A stretch of 64,000 bases of DNA from Halosegnis longus (GCF_009663395.1 NZ_QKNW01000001.1:248001-312000), one strand, 5' to 3'; counted from the stretch's first letter, positions 25,051 to 32,898 are shown. Numbers and translations: made by a program. Notes: generated from the letters alone by a model not told the origin.

Positions 25051-25355
25051 AATTCAGGTGAGCGAGCCAAAAAACGCTGTCCCGAACTCCGGCAGACGCA
25101 ACGGAAAACAGACGCGGCGCGAGTAGAAATCGCCACCGATGAGACGAGTTGAGTCGTATCGAACGAAAACCGGACGCGGCGGGAGTGAGCAAACGCGAAG
25201 CGTTTGCGAGCTACGCCGCGGCCGCGACGAGCGAAGCGAGGAGCGGACGCGGCGGGATTCGAACCACGGTCGGACGTGCTCGCTTCGCTGCGCGCGACCT
25301 CCCTGATTCGAATCCCTTGGAGACGTTTTCACGCCTCGCTTCGCTCGGCGGAAAA
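25051..25355. repeat. Region of tRNA-Arg 3'-end fragments and palindromes
   Basis: No gene fits this 305-bp stretch. It holds partial copies of the tRNA-Arg 3' end together with its T-rich trailer (25104-25122, 25165-25184 and 25245-25266; the authentic end is 25351-25377). A perfect triloop hairpin at 25189-25207, AGCGAAGCGAG (25230-25240) and its complement CTCGCTTCGCT (25279-25289, 25335-25345) are also present, plus a T-arm-like GATTCGAATCCC (25305-25316). Open frames through it are artefacts of these repeats. Confidence 0.7.
25189..25207. repeat. Perfect triloop palindrome
   Basis: GCAAACGC-GAA-GCGTTTGC: an 8-bp stem with a three-base loop, lying between two tRNA-fragment copies. The same geometry recurs at 29891-29909 and 57664-57709. 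Confidence 0.7.
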
Positions 25356-25429
25356 CGGACGCGGCGGGATTCGAACCCGCGATCTAGAGGTTAGGAACCG
25401 CTCGCCTTGGTCCACTAGGCCACGCGCCC
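25356..25429 (-). tRNA. tRNA-Arg (anticodon CCU)
   Basis: The minus strand folds as a cloverleaf: 7-bp acceptor (GGGCGCG / CGCGTCC with one G-U), D stem GCCT/AGGC, T arm GCGGG-TTCGAAT-CCCGC, discriminator G at 25356. The anticodon loop TTCCTAA gives CCU, which reads AGG. The anticodon stem pairs AGCGG with CCTCT, leaving a C29-U41 mismatch; a stem of CCGCT would pair fully. CCA is not encoded. A TTTTC run follows as terminator. Confidence 0.9.
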
Positions 25430-25481
25430 TCACTGGAGCGTTGCCACTCTGGGGCAAAACGATTGTGAACAAGGAAGTGGC

Positions 25482-25766
25482 TCAGTTCTTGTCCGTCGAC
25501 TCCTCGAACTCCACGTCTTCGTCCTCGGCGTACTCCTCGCGCGTCTCCTCGATTTCCTCCTCGCTCGCGCCGCTTTCTCGCATCTCCTGTAGCTCCTGTT
25601 CGACCTCCTCGCGGCCCTTCTGGAACTCTCCCATCGCCTCACCCGTCGAGCGGGCGAGCTTCGGAATCTTGTTTGCACCGAACAGGAGCACCGCGATACC
25701 GAGGATGATGAGCAGCTCCGGACCGGCAGGAATCCCGAACTGTGCTGGAACAAGTGTCTCGAACAT
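25482..25766 (-). CDS. tatA: Sec-independent translocase TatA (first copy)
   Basis: A 94-residue component of the twin-arginine export channel. It has one N-terminal span (ELLIILGIAVLLFGANKIPK), the FG hinge, an amphipathic helix (LARSTGEAMGEFQKGREEVE) and an acidic tail. In haloarchaea Tat carries most exported proteins because they fold in the cytoplasm. It lies 108 bp downstream of a second, nearly identical tatA. Minus-strand GCATATAGTC (about 25792-25801) lies about 30 bp before the ATG, so it has its own promoter. Confidence 0.93.
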   Translation of the reverse strand: MFETLVPAQFGIPAGPELLIILGIAVLLFGANKIPKLARSTGEAMGEFQKGREEVEQELQEMRESGASEEEIEETREEYAEDEDVEFEESTDKN

Positions 25767-25874
25767 CTATATCTGAAGGTACTCCCTTGCGACTATATGC
25801 TTTTTCCTCGCCGCGGAGCCGACAGATACCGTCGCGACGCTCGCCGTCGGGGAGAATCGAGGGTAACAGCCGAG

Positions 25875-26102
25875 TCAGTCTGCGGTCTCGGTCGCTGACT
25901 CGTCGCCGTCGGCGCGCACCTCGTCGAGTTCCTGTTGGATATCCGCACGGCCCTTCTGGAACTCACCCATCGCCTCGCCCGACGAGCGGGCGAGCTTCGG
26001 AATCTTGTTCGCGCCAAACAGGAGCACGGCGACGGCGAGGACGATGAGCAGTTCCGGGCCGGCGGGGATGCCGAACTGTGCTGGAACAAGTGTCTCGAAC
26101 AT
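25875..26102 (-). CDS. tatA: Sec-independent translocase TatA (second copy)
   Basis: A 75-residue paralogue. Its first 53 residues differ from the other copy at only a few positions (LLIVLAVAVLLF, KLARSSGEAMGEFQKG), while the acidic tail is shorter and distinct. This fits recent tandem duplication followed by tail divergence. It is divergent from an HD-domain gene. I chose ATG 26102, which aligns exactly with the start of the first copy. Two TatA types may serve different substrates or complement each other; this is not decidable here. Confidence 0.92.
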   Translation of the reverse strand: MFETLVPAQFGIPAGPELLIVLAVAVLLFGANKIPKLARSSGEAMGEFQKGRADIQQELDEVRADGDESATETAD

Positions 26103-26187
26103 GATGTACACCGACGAGTTCGGGGGTGGCGTTGTAGCTCTTTCCCGGTGGGCGAACGCTTTTCGCCGTCGCGTGGCTCCCCACAGT

Positions 26188-26997
26188 GTGAGCCGACTCG
26201 ACGACGACACACCGCGATACGACCCGGCTGCCGCCCACGCCTTCCCCGACGAGCGACTGAACGACGTGCTCGAAGCCGTCGCCGACGACGAGGAGATACA
26301 GGCGTATCTCGACGCACAGAACGTCAACCCGGTCCAACGGAAAGGGTACAACGACCACGGCGCGAAACACATCGAAATCGTCCGCGACCGCGCGCTGTGT
26401 CTGTATGACCTGCTCAAGAAGCACGACGTGGAGTTCAACGGCGCACGCCAACAGGGACTCGACGAGGCCGACGAGCCGGTCATCGTCGCGCTGGCGGCGA
26501 CGCTCCACGATATCGGCCACGTCGTCCACCGCGACGACCACCCCTACTACTCCATTCCGCTCGCGGCGGATATCCTCGAACGACTCCTCCCCGACTTCTA
26601 CGACACCACAGAGCGCGTGAAGGTGACCGGCGAAATCCTCCACGCCATCCTCTGTCACCACACCGAGGAGACGCCGCTCACCCTCGAAGCCGGCGTCGTC
26701 CGCGTGGCGGACGCACTCGACATGGAGCGGGGCCGCTCTCGGATTCCGTACGAGCGCGGCGGTCGCGGGATCAACACGCTCTCCTCGCAGGCGATTGAGG
26801 GCGTCTCGCTGACGAGCGACGACGGCCACGTCGTCGTCGAAATCGAGATGACGAACGCCGCCGGCGTCTACCAGGTGGACGAGCTATTGACGGCGAAGCT
26901 GCGCGACTCGGGACTGGAGTCACACGTCCGCGTCGTCGCCATCAACACCCACAGCGGGGACGGCGACGAGCAGTTGGTCGAGCGCATCGAGCTGTGA
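26188..26997 (+). CDS. HD-domain phosphohydrolase
   Basis: A 269-residue metal-dependent phosphohydrolase. YNDHGAKHIEIVRDRAL gives the first His, LAATLHDIGHVVHRDDHP the HD pair, ILHAILCHHT a later His, and VRVADALDMERGRSRI the terminal Asp. Nucleotides, cyclic dinucleotides or (p)ppGpp-like compounds are typical substrates, but which one is not known. The start GTG 26188 has GCTTTTCGC 27 bp upstream. An ATG at 26005 opens the same frame but lies inside the divergent tatA gene. An MFS transporter follows after 43 bp. Confidence 0.85.
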   Translation: MSRLDDDTPRYDPAAAHAFPDERLNDVLEAVADDEEIQAYLDAQNVNPVQRKGYNDHGAKHIEIVRDRALCLYDLLKKHDVEFNGARQQGLDEADEPVIVALAATLHDIGHVVHRDDHPYYSIPLAADILERLLPDFYDTTERVKVTGEILHAILCHHTEETPLTLEAGVVRVADALDMERGRSRIPYERGGRGINTLSSQAIEGVSLTSDDGHVVVEIEMTNAAGVYQVDELLTAKLRDSGLESHVRVVAINTHSGDGDEQLVERIEL

Positions 26998-27040
26998 GAG
27001 GTAGCGAGTCTTTTGTGGCTGCCGTGTGTCAGTTCGAACT

Positions 27041-28336
27041 GTGGGCTCGTCGCTTCGCGTCTTCAGGGACCCGGAGTTCCTGGCGATGTCGGGGACCGCC
27101 TTCGCCCGCGCGCAGGCGTACTCGACGGTCGCCATCGCGCTCGCCCTGTACGCCGGTATCTTCGACGTTAGCTCGACGGTCGAGGGGCTGTTCGGGACGG
27201 CGTTTGCACTCGTCCAGCTCATCATCGTCTTACCGCTCGGCCGCGCCATCGACACCGGCAACGCAAAGCGGTGGCTGCTGTTCGGACTCGGGCTGAACGT
27301 CGTCGTCTTCTTCGGCTTCATGGCCATCTCGAACGTGGCCGGCGTCATCGTGATGCGCGTTTTCCAGGGTATCGCGGCGAGCATCCTCTGGCTCACCGGC
27401 TCGACGGTCATCGGTGAAATCTCCGGCGAGGACGAACAGGGGCTGTGGCTCGGCACCTACAATCAGGTCGGAGCCTTCTCCTCGCTCTTTGGCGACCTCG
27501 TCGGCGGGGCGATACTCGCCGTCTTCGGGTTCACCGCCGCCTACAGCGTGCTCGCCGGCGTTACCCTCGCGGCCGGCACGCTGGTCTACTTCGTCCTGCG
27601 CGACAACCCCGGCGGGAAGAAAGACCCCGAGGAAGCCACCGGCCGCGAGACGCTTGAATCGCTGCTCTCCCTGCCGACCGTGCGCGCGCTCGTCGGCTTC
27701 CGGTTCGGACTCTCCTTCGGGAAGATGGCCGTCATCACGTTCCTCCCCATCTACGCGCACACGGAGTTCGGGATGAACCCCTTCATCGTCGGGGGCCTCC
27801 TCGCCGGCGGCAAGCTGACGAAGGCGCTCACGCAGGGGTACGTCGGCGACCTCACCGACCGGTGGGGGAACAAACACCTGTTCATCGCGACGGGCGCGGT
27901 GTTGTACGCCGTCGGCGCGCTCTTGATTCCGCTCGCCGGTGTTGCGCGCGGCACGATTCCCGGCGTGACCCTCACGCTCCCCGACATCCCGAACGCGCCC
28001 GCGGGGGCCATCGACCTCCCGCCGGCGTTCTTCGTTCTCTCGGGAGCCTACATGGTGTGTGGCATCGCGGACTCGATTCGGCTCCCCGCGAGCATGGCGA
28101 TGTTCGTCGAGGAGGGCGAGAAGTTCGACGCCGTCGGGGGAGCCTTCTCGCTGCGCTCGGTGGCGTGGAAGGTCGGCCAGGTCGTCGGACCGGTGACGGT
28201 CGGATACGTCTGGGACGCAACGAGCGTCGGCGTCGCCTTCGGACTTGCGGCGATCCTCATCGTCGCCGCGACGGGGGTGTTCCTGGTCGTGTACGAGACA
28301 CCGACACCGGGGCCGGAACCGACCGTCGGCGATTAG
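27041..28336 (+). CDS. MFS transporter
   Basis: A 431-residue integral membrane protein with about twelve spans. MFS features include the loop 2-3 motif PLGRAIDTGNAKRWLL (resembling GxLaDrxGRrk) and its repeat VGDLTDRWGNKHLFI after span 8. The substrate cannot be predicted; export of drugs or small organics is common for such carriers. GTG 27041 is chosen because CTTTTGT (27010-27016) lies 28 bp upstream; GTG 27026 would add five residues. It is convergent with the KaiC-like gene, the two ends overlapping by four bases. Confidence 0.85.
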   Translation: MGSSLRVFRDPEFLAMSGTAFARAQAYSTVAIALALYAGIFDVSSTVEGLFGTAFALVQLIIVLPLGRAIDTGNAKRWLLFGLGLNVVVFFGFMAISNVAGVIVMRVFQGIAASILWLTGSTVIGEISGEDEQGLWLGTYNQVGAFSSLFGDLVGGAILAVFGFTAAYSVLAGVTLAAGTLVYFVLRDNPGGKKDPEEATGRETLESLLSLPTVRALVGFRFGLSFGKMAVITFLPIYAHTEFGMNPFIVGGLLAGGKLTKALTQGYVGDLTDRWGNKHLFIATGAVLYAVGALLIPLAGVARGTIPGVTLTLPDIPNAPAGAIDLPPAFFVLSGAYMVCGIADSIRLPASMAMFVEEGEKFDAVGGAFSLRSVAWKVGQVVGPVTVGYVWDATSVGVAFGLAAILIVAATGVFLVVYETPTPGPEPTVGD

Positions 28337-28938
28337 CTGTAGCCGCTGCCGCGCAACGCGATGTCATCTTCCTCGATGGTGGCCTCGCTGTCGAACAGCG
28401 TGCGAATCGTGTTCGTCTCCTGCTCGTCGTGCATCCCCGGCTGGAGCGTGAAGATGCCGAACAGGCCAGCGGAGTCGAGCCGGCTCGTGAACACGTGGAG
28501 GAACCGGAACACCGTCTGCACGTCGGCGTACATCAACAGCGTGGAGACGGAGTCGATGACGACACGCGCCTCCGTCGCCGCCCCCCGCTCTTCGAGCAGC
28601 TGGAGCTGCTTGGCGAAGGCGAGGCTCAAGCCGGTCAGGTCGCCCGGCGAGCCGACCGCACGCACCGAGACGCCGTCGATTTCGCCGTCGTCGCCGTCGC
28701 CGGACACGTCGACGATGGCGAACCGTTCGGCCGGGATGTCGATGCGTTCGCCCAGCGCGTCCAGGATGCGGCGGGGCGACTTGTTCGTGCTGATGAACAC
28801 GGCCGCCTCACCGTCGGCGAGTCCCTCGGCGACGGCGTCGTAGACCCGCTCGCGCGCCTGCGACGCGTCGCCCGAGACGAGCACGCTCGTCCCCTCCGAG
28901 AAGGTGACCTCACCGAAGCCGCTCACGTCGTAGCTCAT
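28333..28938 (-). CDS. KaiC/RAD55-like haloarchaeal signalling protein (DUF7504-type), no P-loop
   Basis: A 201-residue RecA-fold protein. The strand that normally carries the Walker A loop reads TSVLVSGDASQARERVYD and has no GxxxxGK[ST], while a Walker-B-like TEARVVIDSVSTLLMY is present. It therefore looks unable to hydrolyse ATP in the usual way. Its ATG overlaps the end of the HalX gene by four bases, so the two are made together. I infer a partner or target of that regulator. Haloarchaea hold many such paralogues of unknown role. Confidence 0.75.
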   Translation of the reverse strand: MSYDVSGFGEVTFSEGTSVLVSGDASQARERVYDAVAEGLADGEAAVFISTNKSPRRILDALGERIDIPAERFAIVDVSGDGDDGEIDGVSVRAVGSPGDLTGLSLAFAKQLQLLEERGAATEARVVIDSVSTLLMYADVQTVFRFLHVFTSRLDSAGLFGIFTLQPGMHDEQETNTIRTLFDSEATIEEDDIALRGSGYS

Positions 28939-29540
28939 TGGGTATCCCCCTCCGTCTCGTCTTCGTCGTCGGGGTCGTCTTCCAGGTCGCGAACCATCGC
29001 GACCATCTCGGTGTCGTCGATTTCCGCGAGCGAGTCGTCCAGTTCAGACCGGAGCGTTTTGATCTCATCCGTGAGCGATGCGTACTCGTCGCTGGCGGCG
29101 AGTTCGGACTCGGACTTGCTCGACTGGAGCAGCGACTGCTTGCGGGTCAACGCGTACAGCCGCCGGCTCATGTCGGCGATGTTCTCGCGTTCCGCGAGCT
29201 CCGTCACGGTGTCGATGAGCGTCTCGCGCTCGATCGGCTTCGTGAGATACTCGTCGAACCCCATTCCGATGATATCGAAGTCCGGTTCGACGGCAGTCAC
29301 CATCGCGACCCGACAGCTGTTCGATCGGCTCCGTATCTCCGACAACACTTCGTCGCCGGTCATCTCGGGCATCAGTCGGTCCAGGAGAACGACATCGACC
29401 GTCTCGTCGAGAATATCGAGCGCCTGCGAGCCGCTCGATGCGGTCTTCACGTCGAACTGCGAGGTGAGCCAGCGGGAGTAGATATCGAGAAGTGCCTCCT
29501 CGTCTTCGACGAGCAACACGGTCGTCTCATCCACACCCAT
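28935..29540 (-). CDS. HalX-domain response regulator
   Basis: A 201-residue regulator. The receiver (residues 7-120) has acidic residues in LLVEDEEALL, the phospho-acceptor Asp54 in VVLLDRLMPEMTG, a Thr in MVTAVEP and Lys in YLTKPIERE. Residues 135-185 form the HalX helical domain (MSRRLYALTRKQSLLQSSKS, then TDEIKTLRSELDDSL), and the tail is acidic. No HTH is present, so output is probably protein contact. It overlaps the KaiC-like gene by four bases. Start ATG 29540 fits the family; an extension to 29672 adds 44 non-conserved residues. Confidence 0.87.
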   Translation of the reverse strand: MGVDETTVLLVEDEEALLDIYSRWLTSQFDVKTASSGSQALDILDETVDVVLLDRLMPEMTGDEVLSEIRSRSNSCRVAMVTAVEPDFDIIGMGFDEYLTKPIERETLIDTVTELAERENIADMSRRLYALTRKQSLLQSSKSESELAASDEYASLTDEIKTLRSELDDSLAEIDDTEMVAMVRDLEDDPDDEDETEGDTQ

Positions 29541-29788
29541 CTTGTGACACCTTACTCGGGCACTCCTTATGAAGACCGTGGCTATCGGTTCGTCACGGTC
29601 GGCCAGCAGCCCGGAGCGAGCACTCGCGGAGCCGTCGTGAACCGCGCCAGCGGTCGAGCACGTTGCGCTCACGGGTCGCGACCACGCTCACCCCCCGGTC
29701 GAGGGCGCGCTTGACGGCCACGTTGCCACGTGTGCAACGGACACGGGGACGGTACCTCGGCAAGTGCGCTCATGAGTCGAGAAGGCCA
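29541..29788. other. Spacer between halX and tRNA-Gly, possibly with a degenerate coding remnant
   Basis: A 248-bp stretch without a convincing gene. On the minus strand a frame reading VAVKRALDRGVSVVATRERN has high GC at third positions and a stop at about 29601-29603, but it lacks a proper start. The HalX promoter (TTCATAAGG on the minus strand, about 29567-29575) lies at its left end. Confidence 0.3.
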
Positions 29789-29859
29789 TGTGCCGGCCGG
29801 GAATTGAACCCGGATCGTTGGCTTGGAAGGCCAAAGTCATACCATTAGACCACCGGCAC
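29789..29859 (-). tRNA. tRNA-Gly (anticodon UCC)
   Basis: The minus strand folds with a perfect acceptor (GTGCCGG / CCGGCAC), anticodon stem TTGGC/GCCAA around CTTCCAA (anticodon UCC, reading GGA and perhaps GGG), T arm CCGGG-TTCAATT-CCCGG, and discriminator A. CCA is not encoded. No TATA box is seen close upstream. A Trm9-like methyltransferase gene lies 233 bp upstream on the same strand. Confidence 0.93.
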
Positions 29860-29924
29860 TCGTTCACTGCGTTCACTCGTGCCGTCGTTCGCAATCCCTG
29901 CGGGATTGCTCACCACCGGCACTC
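29849..29924. repeat. 13-bp direct repeats of the tRNA-Gly 5' end flanking a palindrome
   Basis: ACCACCGGCACTC occurs at 29849-29861 (the tRNA 5' end) and again at 29912-29924. The 50 bp between them contain GAGTGAACGCAGTGAACG-like sequence (minus, about 29862-29877) and the perfect triloop hairpin GCAATCCC-TGC-GGGATTGC (29891-29909). The arrangement resembles an insertion with duplicated ends. Confidence 0.65.
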
Positions 29925-30092
29925 TCGTCGTGTTCGTGGCACCGGTCGTCTCGCGTGGACGTAACGACCGGTACCGCGGTGTGATTGTGTCGTGGTCGTG
30001 CTCTCGTCGGCACGCACGTCGACACATGTGTCGTGAACCGACGGCCGGAGACCGTCCGTTCCCACACTCACCTCAGCGTACCGCGTCTACCC

Positions 30093-30746
30093 CTATGTGC
30101 GTTTCCCTTCACACCCGACAACGGCAAAGCAGTTGCCGTCCTCGGTGAACGTCCGTTCGACCGCGAGGTCACTCGCAGCGAGGTCGCGTTCGAACTCGTC
30201 GGGGTCGTAGATGTGGTAGTACCGGGGGACGGTGTCGCCGCCCGGCAGCGTCCAGTCGACCACCGTGTCGAACCCCTCCGTCTCGTCGAACGTCGAGTGA
30301 GTCGTCGACCACACGCTCACGAGCGCACGGCCACCCGGCGCGAGCACGCGCGCGAGCTCGTCCAGACTCGCCCGCCGCGTCGCCTGGGAATCGAGATGGT
30401 GGAGGGTGGCGATGTAGACGCCGATATCGACGCTGTCGGCCGCGAAGGGTAGCCGGTTGACGCTCCCCTGTACCCAGTCGGCGTCGTAGTCGGTTGCGCG
30501 CTCGACGGCCACTCCGAGCAGTTCCCGCGAGAGGTCGAGTCCGATGGCTCGGTCACAGCAGTCGGCGAGCAGTTCCACGTGGCGGCCGTTGCCACAGCCG
30601 AGGGCGACGCCGACGGCACCCGACCGACCGTCCAGAAACGCCGGAATCTGCGGCCACGGGTGGGCGCGCGTCCGCGAGAAGTGGTCCGCGATGCGGTCGT
30701 ACGTCGCCCTGACGCTTGCCGCGTCGGCGACCGCGCTCGGCTCCAT
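30093..30746 (-). CDS. Class I SAM methyltransferase, Trm9-like (tRNA wobble uridine)
   Basis: A 217-residue methyltransferase. TYDRIADHFSRTRAHPWPQI is the Trm9/ALKBH8-C signature, followed by VALGCGNGRHVELL (SAM loop), RAIGLDLSRELL, LPFAADSVDIGVYIATLHHL and LARVLAPGGRALVSVWST. In yeast, Trm9 methylates carboxymethyl-uridine at the wobble base of tRNA-Gly(UCC) and tRNA-Arg. Here a tRNA-Gly(UCC) gene lies directly downstream on the same strand, which fits. The archaeal reaction is inferred. CCGTTTAGCC (30767-30776; GGCTAAACGG on the minus strand) is centred 26 bp before the ATG. Confidence 0.82.
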   Translation of the reverse strand: MEPSAVADAASVRATYDRIADHFSRTRAHPWPQIPAFLDGRSGAVGVALGCGNGRHVELLADCCDRAIGLDLSRELLGVAVERATDYDADWVQGSVNRLPFAADSVDIGVYIATLHHLDSQATRRASLDELARVLAPGGRALVSVWSTTHSTFDETEGFDTVVDWTLPGGDTVPRYYHIYDPDEFERDLAASDLAVERTFTEDGNCFAVVGCEGKRT

Positions 30747-30783
30747 ACCACGGCTGGGGAAGCCGGCCGTTTAGCCCGTTCGC

Positions 30784-32898
30784 TTAGACGCCGATGCCGC
30801 TGCCGCCGAACGCCGAGGTGAATCGCGCGATGCCGCCGTTCGCGCTCACCCACTGGATGGCGAGGAAGACGAGGTACGAGAGCAGTAGCATGACGCTGGC
30901 GTGTTTCAGCCCGTCGCGCAACGTCCCTTCGGACATCTGCCCGCCGACGATACCCGACATCGCGCTCTGGACGATACCCGCGTGGATGAACACGAGCGCG
31001 TAGGCGTCTTTTTGCTCCTCGGTGATACCCTGAATCGGCGCGGCTCCCGCCCCCTCGGCGGAGAACTCGCCGGCCGTCGGCAGGTTCGGAATCAACACGA
31101 GCACGATGACGCCCACGACGAGCAGAAACACCATGAACGAGATGTAGATGACGACGAGATACGTCATGGTCTCCTGCTGGCGGCGGCGCTTCAGCTGCTG
31201 GTCTGAACGCGCCTGGTTCGCCGCGATGCGCAACACCGGCCCGATTTCGTTCGACGCGCGCATCGAGTTGGTCAACAGCGTCGTCACGCGGGTCGTCGAG
31301 GGGGTCTTCACGCGCGTCTCGAACCGGTCGAGCGCCTCCTCGACGGTCGCGCCCCACTGGATATCACGCCAGATGCGCTTTGCTTCGTCGTCGAGCGACC
31401 CCATGTCGCTGCGGTGGATGCGCTCGAACGACGTGACGACCGACAGCCCCGCCTCGTTGAGACTCGCCAGCCGGTCGAGCATATCCGGCAGCGAGGAGGC
31501 GACCTTCTGGACGCGGCGGTTCCCGATTTCGTAGACGATGCCGAAGGTGACGACGACGAACAGCGTCGCCTGAATCACGGCGTCGTCGAAGGTGCGCACG
31601 TCGAGCATCCCGCCCGTGAGCGGGGCGGTCAAGTCGAGATAGCTCGGTGCCTGCACCAGCACGAACAGCCCCGCGAGGGGTACGGTCACGTACAACAGCA
31701 GTTCGGGCCGGTCGATGATGTTCTCGACCGGATTCGAGAGGAACCGTCGGAACCGGCCCACGCGGCGGTGGATGCGGAGCCGGAGGATGTTCTCTCGCAC
31801 CTCGGGCGTGCGGACGCCGCCGTCTGGAATCGCGTCGACGCCGACGCTCGGGCGCTCGCGCGACTGCTCGGCTGCAGCGCCCCGGAGCGGCTGGGTGATA
31901 TCCGACAGATACGCGATAAAGGCGACGTTCAACGCCGGCAAGACGAGATACGTGATGACGCGAATCGGGACGAGCGTCCCGCCGGTCGTCAGCCCCATGA
32001 TGAGCAGAATCGTCACCAGAAATAGCATGCCGGCGACGACGATAGTGACGTAAATCTCGGCGGCGGTCGCCAACACGTCCAGAATCTCCTGTTGGCGCTC
32101 CTCGGCTTCCTCGCGGTAGCGCTCGTACTCGTCGTGCAGAAACTCCGAGAGGTCCTGGCCCGACTGGAGGACGCTGGTGAGGTTCTCCGTGAAGCTCTCG
32201 AACTGGTCGGACGGCGTCCGGTCGGAGATGTCGCGAATCGAGGAGACCAGGTCGGCCCCGAACAGATTGATGTTCCGAGATGCGACCTCGAACTCCTCGG
32301 CTCCGGTGCCGAACACGTCCTTGTTGTCGGCGATGGTCTCCATCACCTTCGGGAACGGCATCCCGCCGCGCGAGAGCGCGTAGACGAACGCGACCATCCG
32401 GGGCATCCCGGCGTCGATTTCCCGGGCGCGGGAGTCGGCTCTGACCGCCGGCACCTGCCAGCGGAGCACGTACGACAGCCCGGCGGCACCTCCGCCGAAG
32501 ACGGTGCCGCCGACGAGCAGCAACACGAAGTGGAGGACGCCGAACCCCTGCAGAACGGGCGGCAGGGTGTCGACGACCGGAGCGCCGCCGAGCCGCTCGA
32601 TGCCGACGACTCGGATGATGCCGCCGGTGGCGTAGCCGCCGACGACGACCCCGGCGAGCGCCGCGAGACTCGTGTACGTCAGCGTCTTGGCCTGGTAGAT
32701 GCGGTACGGCTCGCCGATGCCGGCCGCACGGAGCGTTCGCTCCCGCTCGGTGTCGGGCGGAATGTTCGGCCCGTCGAAGGCGACCCAGCCGACGCGGCTG
32801 AACAGCCGTTCCAGCCACCGGACCGTCGGCGCGACGGCCAACAGCACGAACAGCGCGAGCGCGAACAACAGGGGGACGAAGACGAGCGGCGAGACCAT
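30784..32898 (-). CDS. Type IV pilus/type II secretion F-family assembly platform protein (PilC)
   Basis: A 704-residue membrane protein with two T2SSF domains. The first contains MPRMVAFVYALSRGGMPFPK and SDQFESFTENL, the second LPDMLDRLASLNEAGLSVVT with TRVTTLLTNSMRASNEIGPV. About nine spans surround these cytoplasmic domains. It is the platform on which the ATPase polymerises pilins in the archaeal membrane. It starts one base inside the preceding pilB stop (TGATG), so the two are coupled. No pilin gene is in this cluster. Confidence 0.87.
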   Translation of the reverse strand: MVSPLVFVPLLFALALFVLLAVAPTVRWLERLFSRVGWVAFDGPNIPPDTERERTLRAAGIGEPYRIYQAKTLTYTSLAALAGVVVGGYATGGIIRVVGIERLGGAPVVDTLPPVLQGFGVLHFVLLLVGGTVFGGGAAGLSYVLRWQVPAVRADSRAREIDAGMPRMVAFVYALSRGGMPFPKVMETIADNKDVFGTGAEEFEVASRNINLFGADLVSSIRDISDRTPSDQFESFTENLTSVLQSGQDLSEFLHDEYERYREEAEERQQEILDVLATAAEIYVTIVVAGMLFLVTILLIMGLTTGGTLVPIRVITYLVLPALNVAFIAYLSDITQPLRGAAAEQSRERPSVGVDAIPDGGVRTPEVRENILRLRIHRRVGRFRRFLSNPVENIIDRPELLLYVTVPLAGLFVLVQAPSYLDLTAPLTGGMLDVRTFDDAVIQATLFVVVTFGIVYEIGNRRVQKVASSLPDMLDRLASLNEAGLSVVTSFERIHRSDMGSLDDEAKRIWRDIQWGATVEEALDRFETRVKTPSTTRVTTLLTNSMRASNEIGPVLRIAANQARSDQQLKRRRQQETMTYLVVIYISFMVFLLVVGVIVLVLIPNLPTAGEFSAEGAGAAPIQGITEEQKDAYALVFIHAGIVQSAMSGIVGGQMSEGTLRDGLKHASVMLLLSYLVFLAIQWVSANGGIARFTSAFGGSGIGV

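Noticed and set aside
25189-25207. CRISPR-like interpretation of the palindromes and repeats
   Set aside because: Spacing is irregular, unit sequences differ between hairpins and there are no cas genes in the window.
25149-25430. Open frames across the tRNA-Arg repeat region
   Set aside because: They translate tRNA fragments and the tRNA itself, with Arg/Ser-rich composition and no promoter or family.
26005-26187. ATG start of the HD hydrolase at 26005
   Set aside because: It lies inside the divergent tatA gene; GTG 26188 has the promoter at the right distance.
29590-29770. Minus-strand coding remnant reading VAVKRALDRGVSVVATRE
   Set aside because: High GC third positions but no start, no length and no family; kept only as a weak note in the spacer entry.
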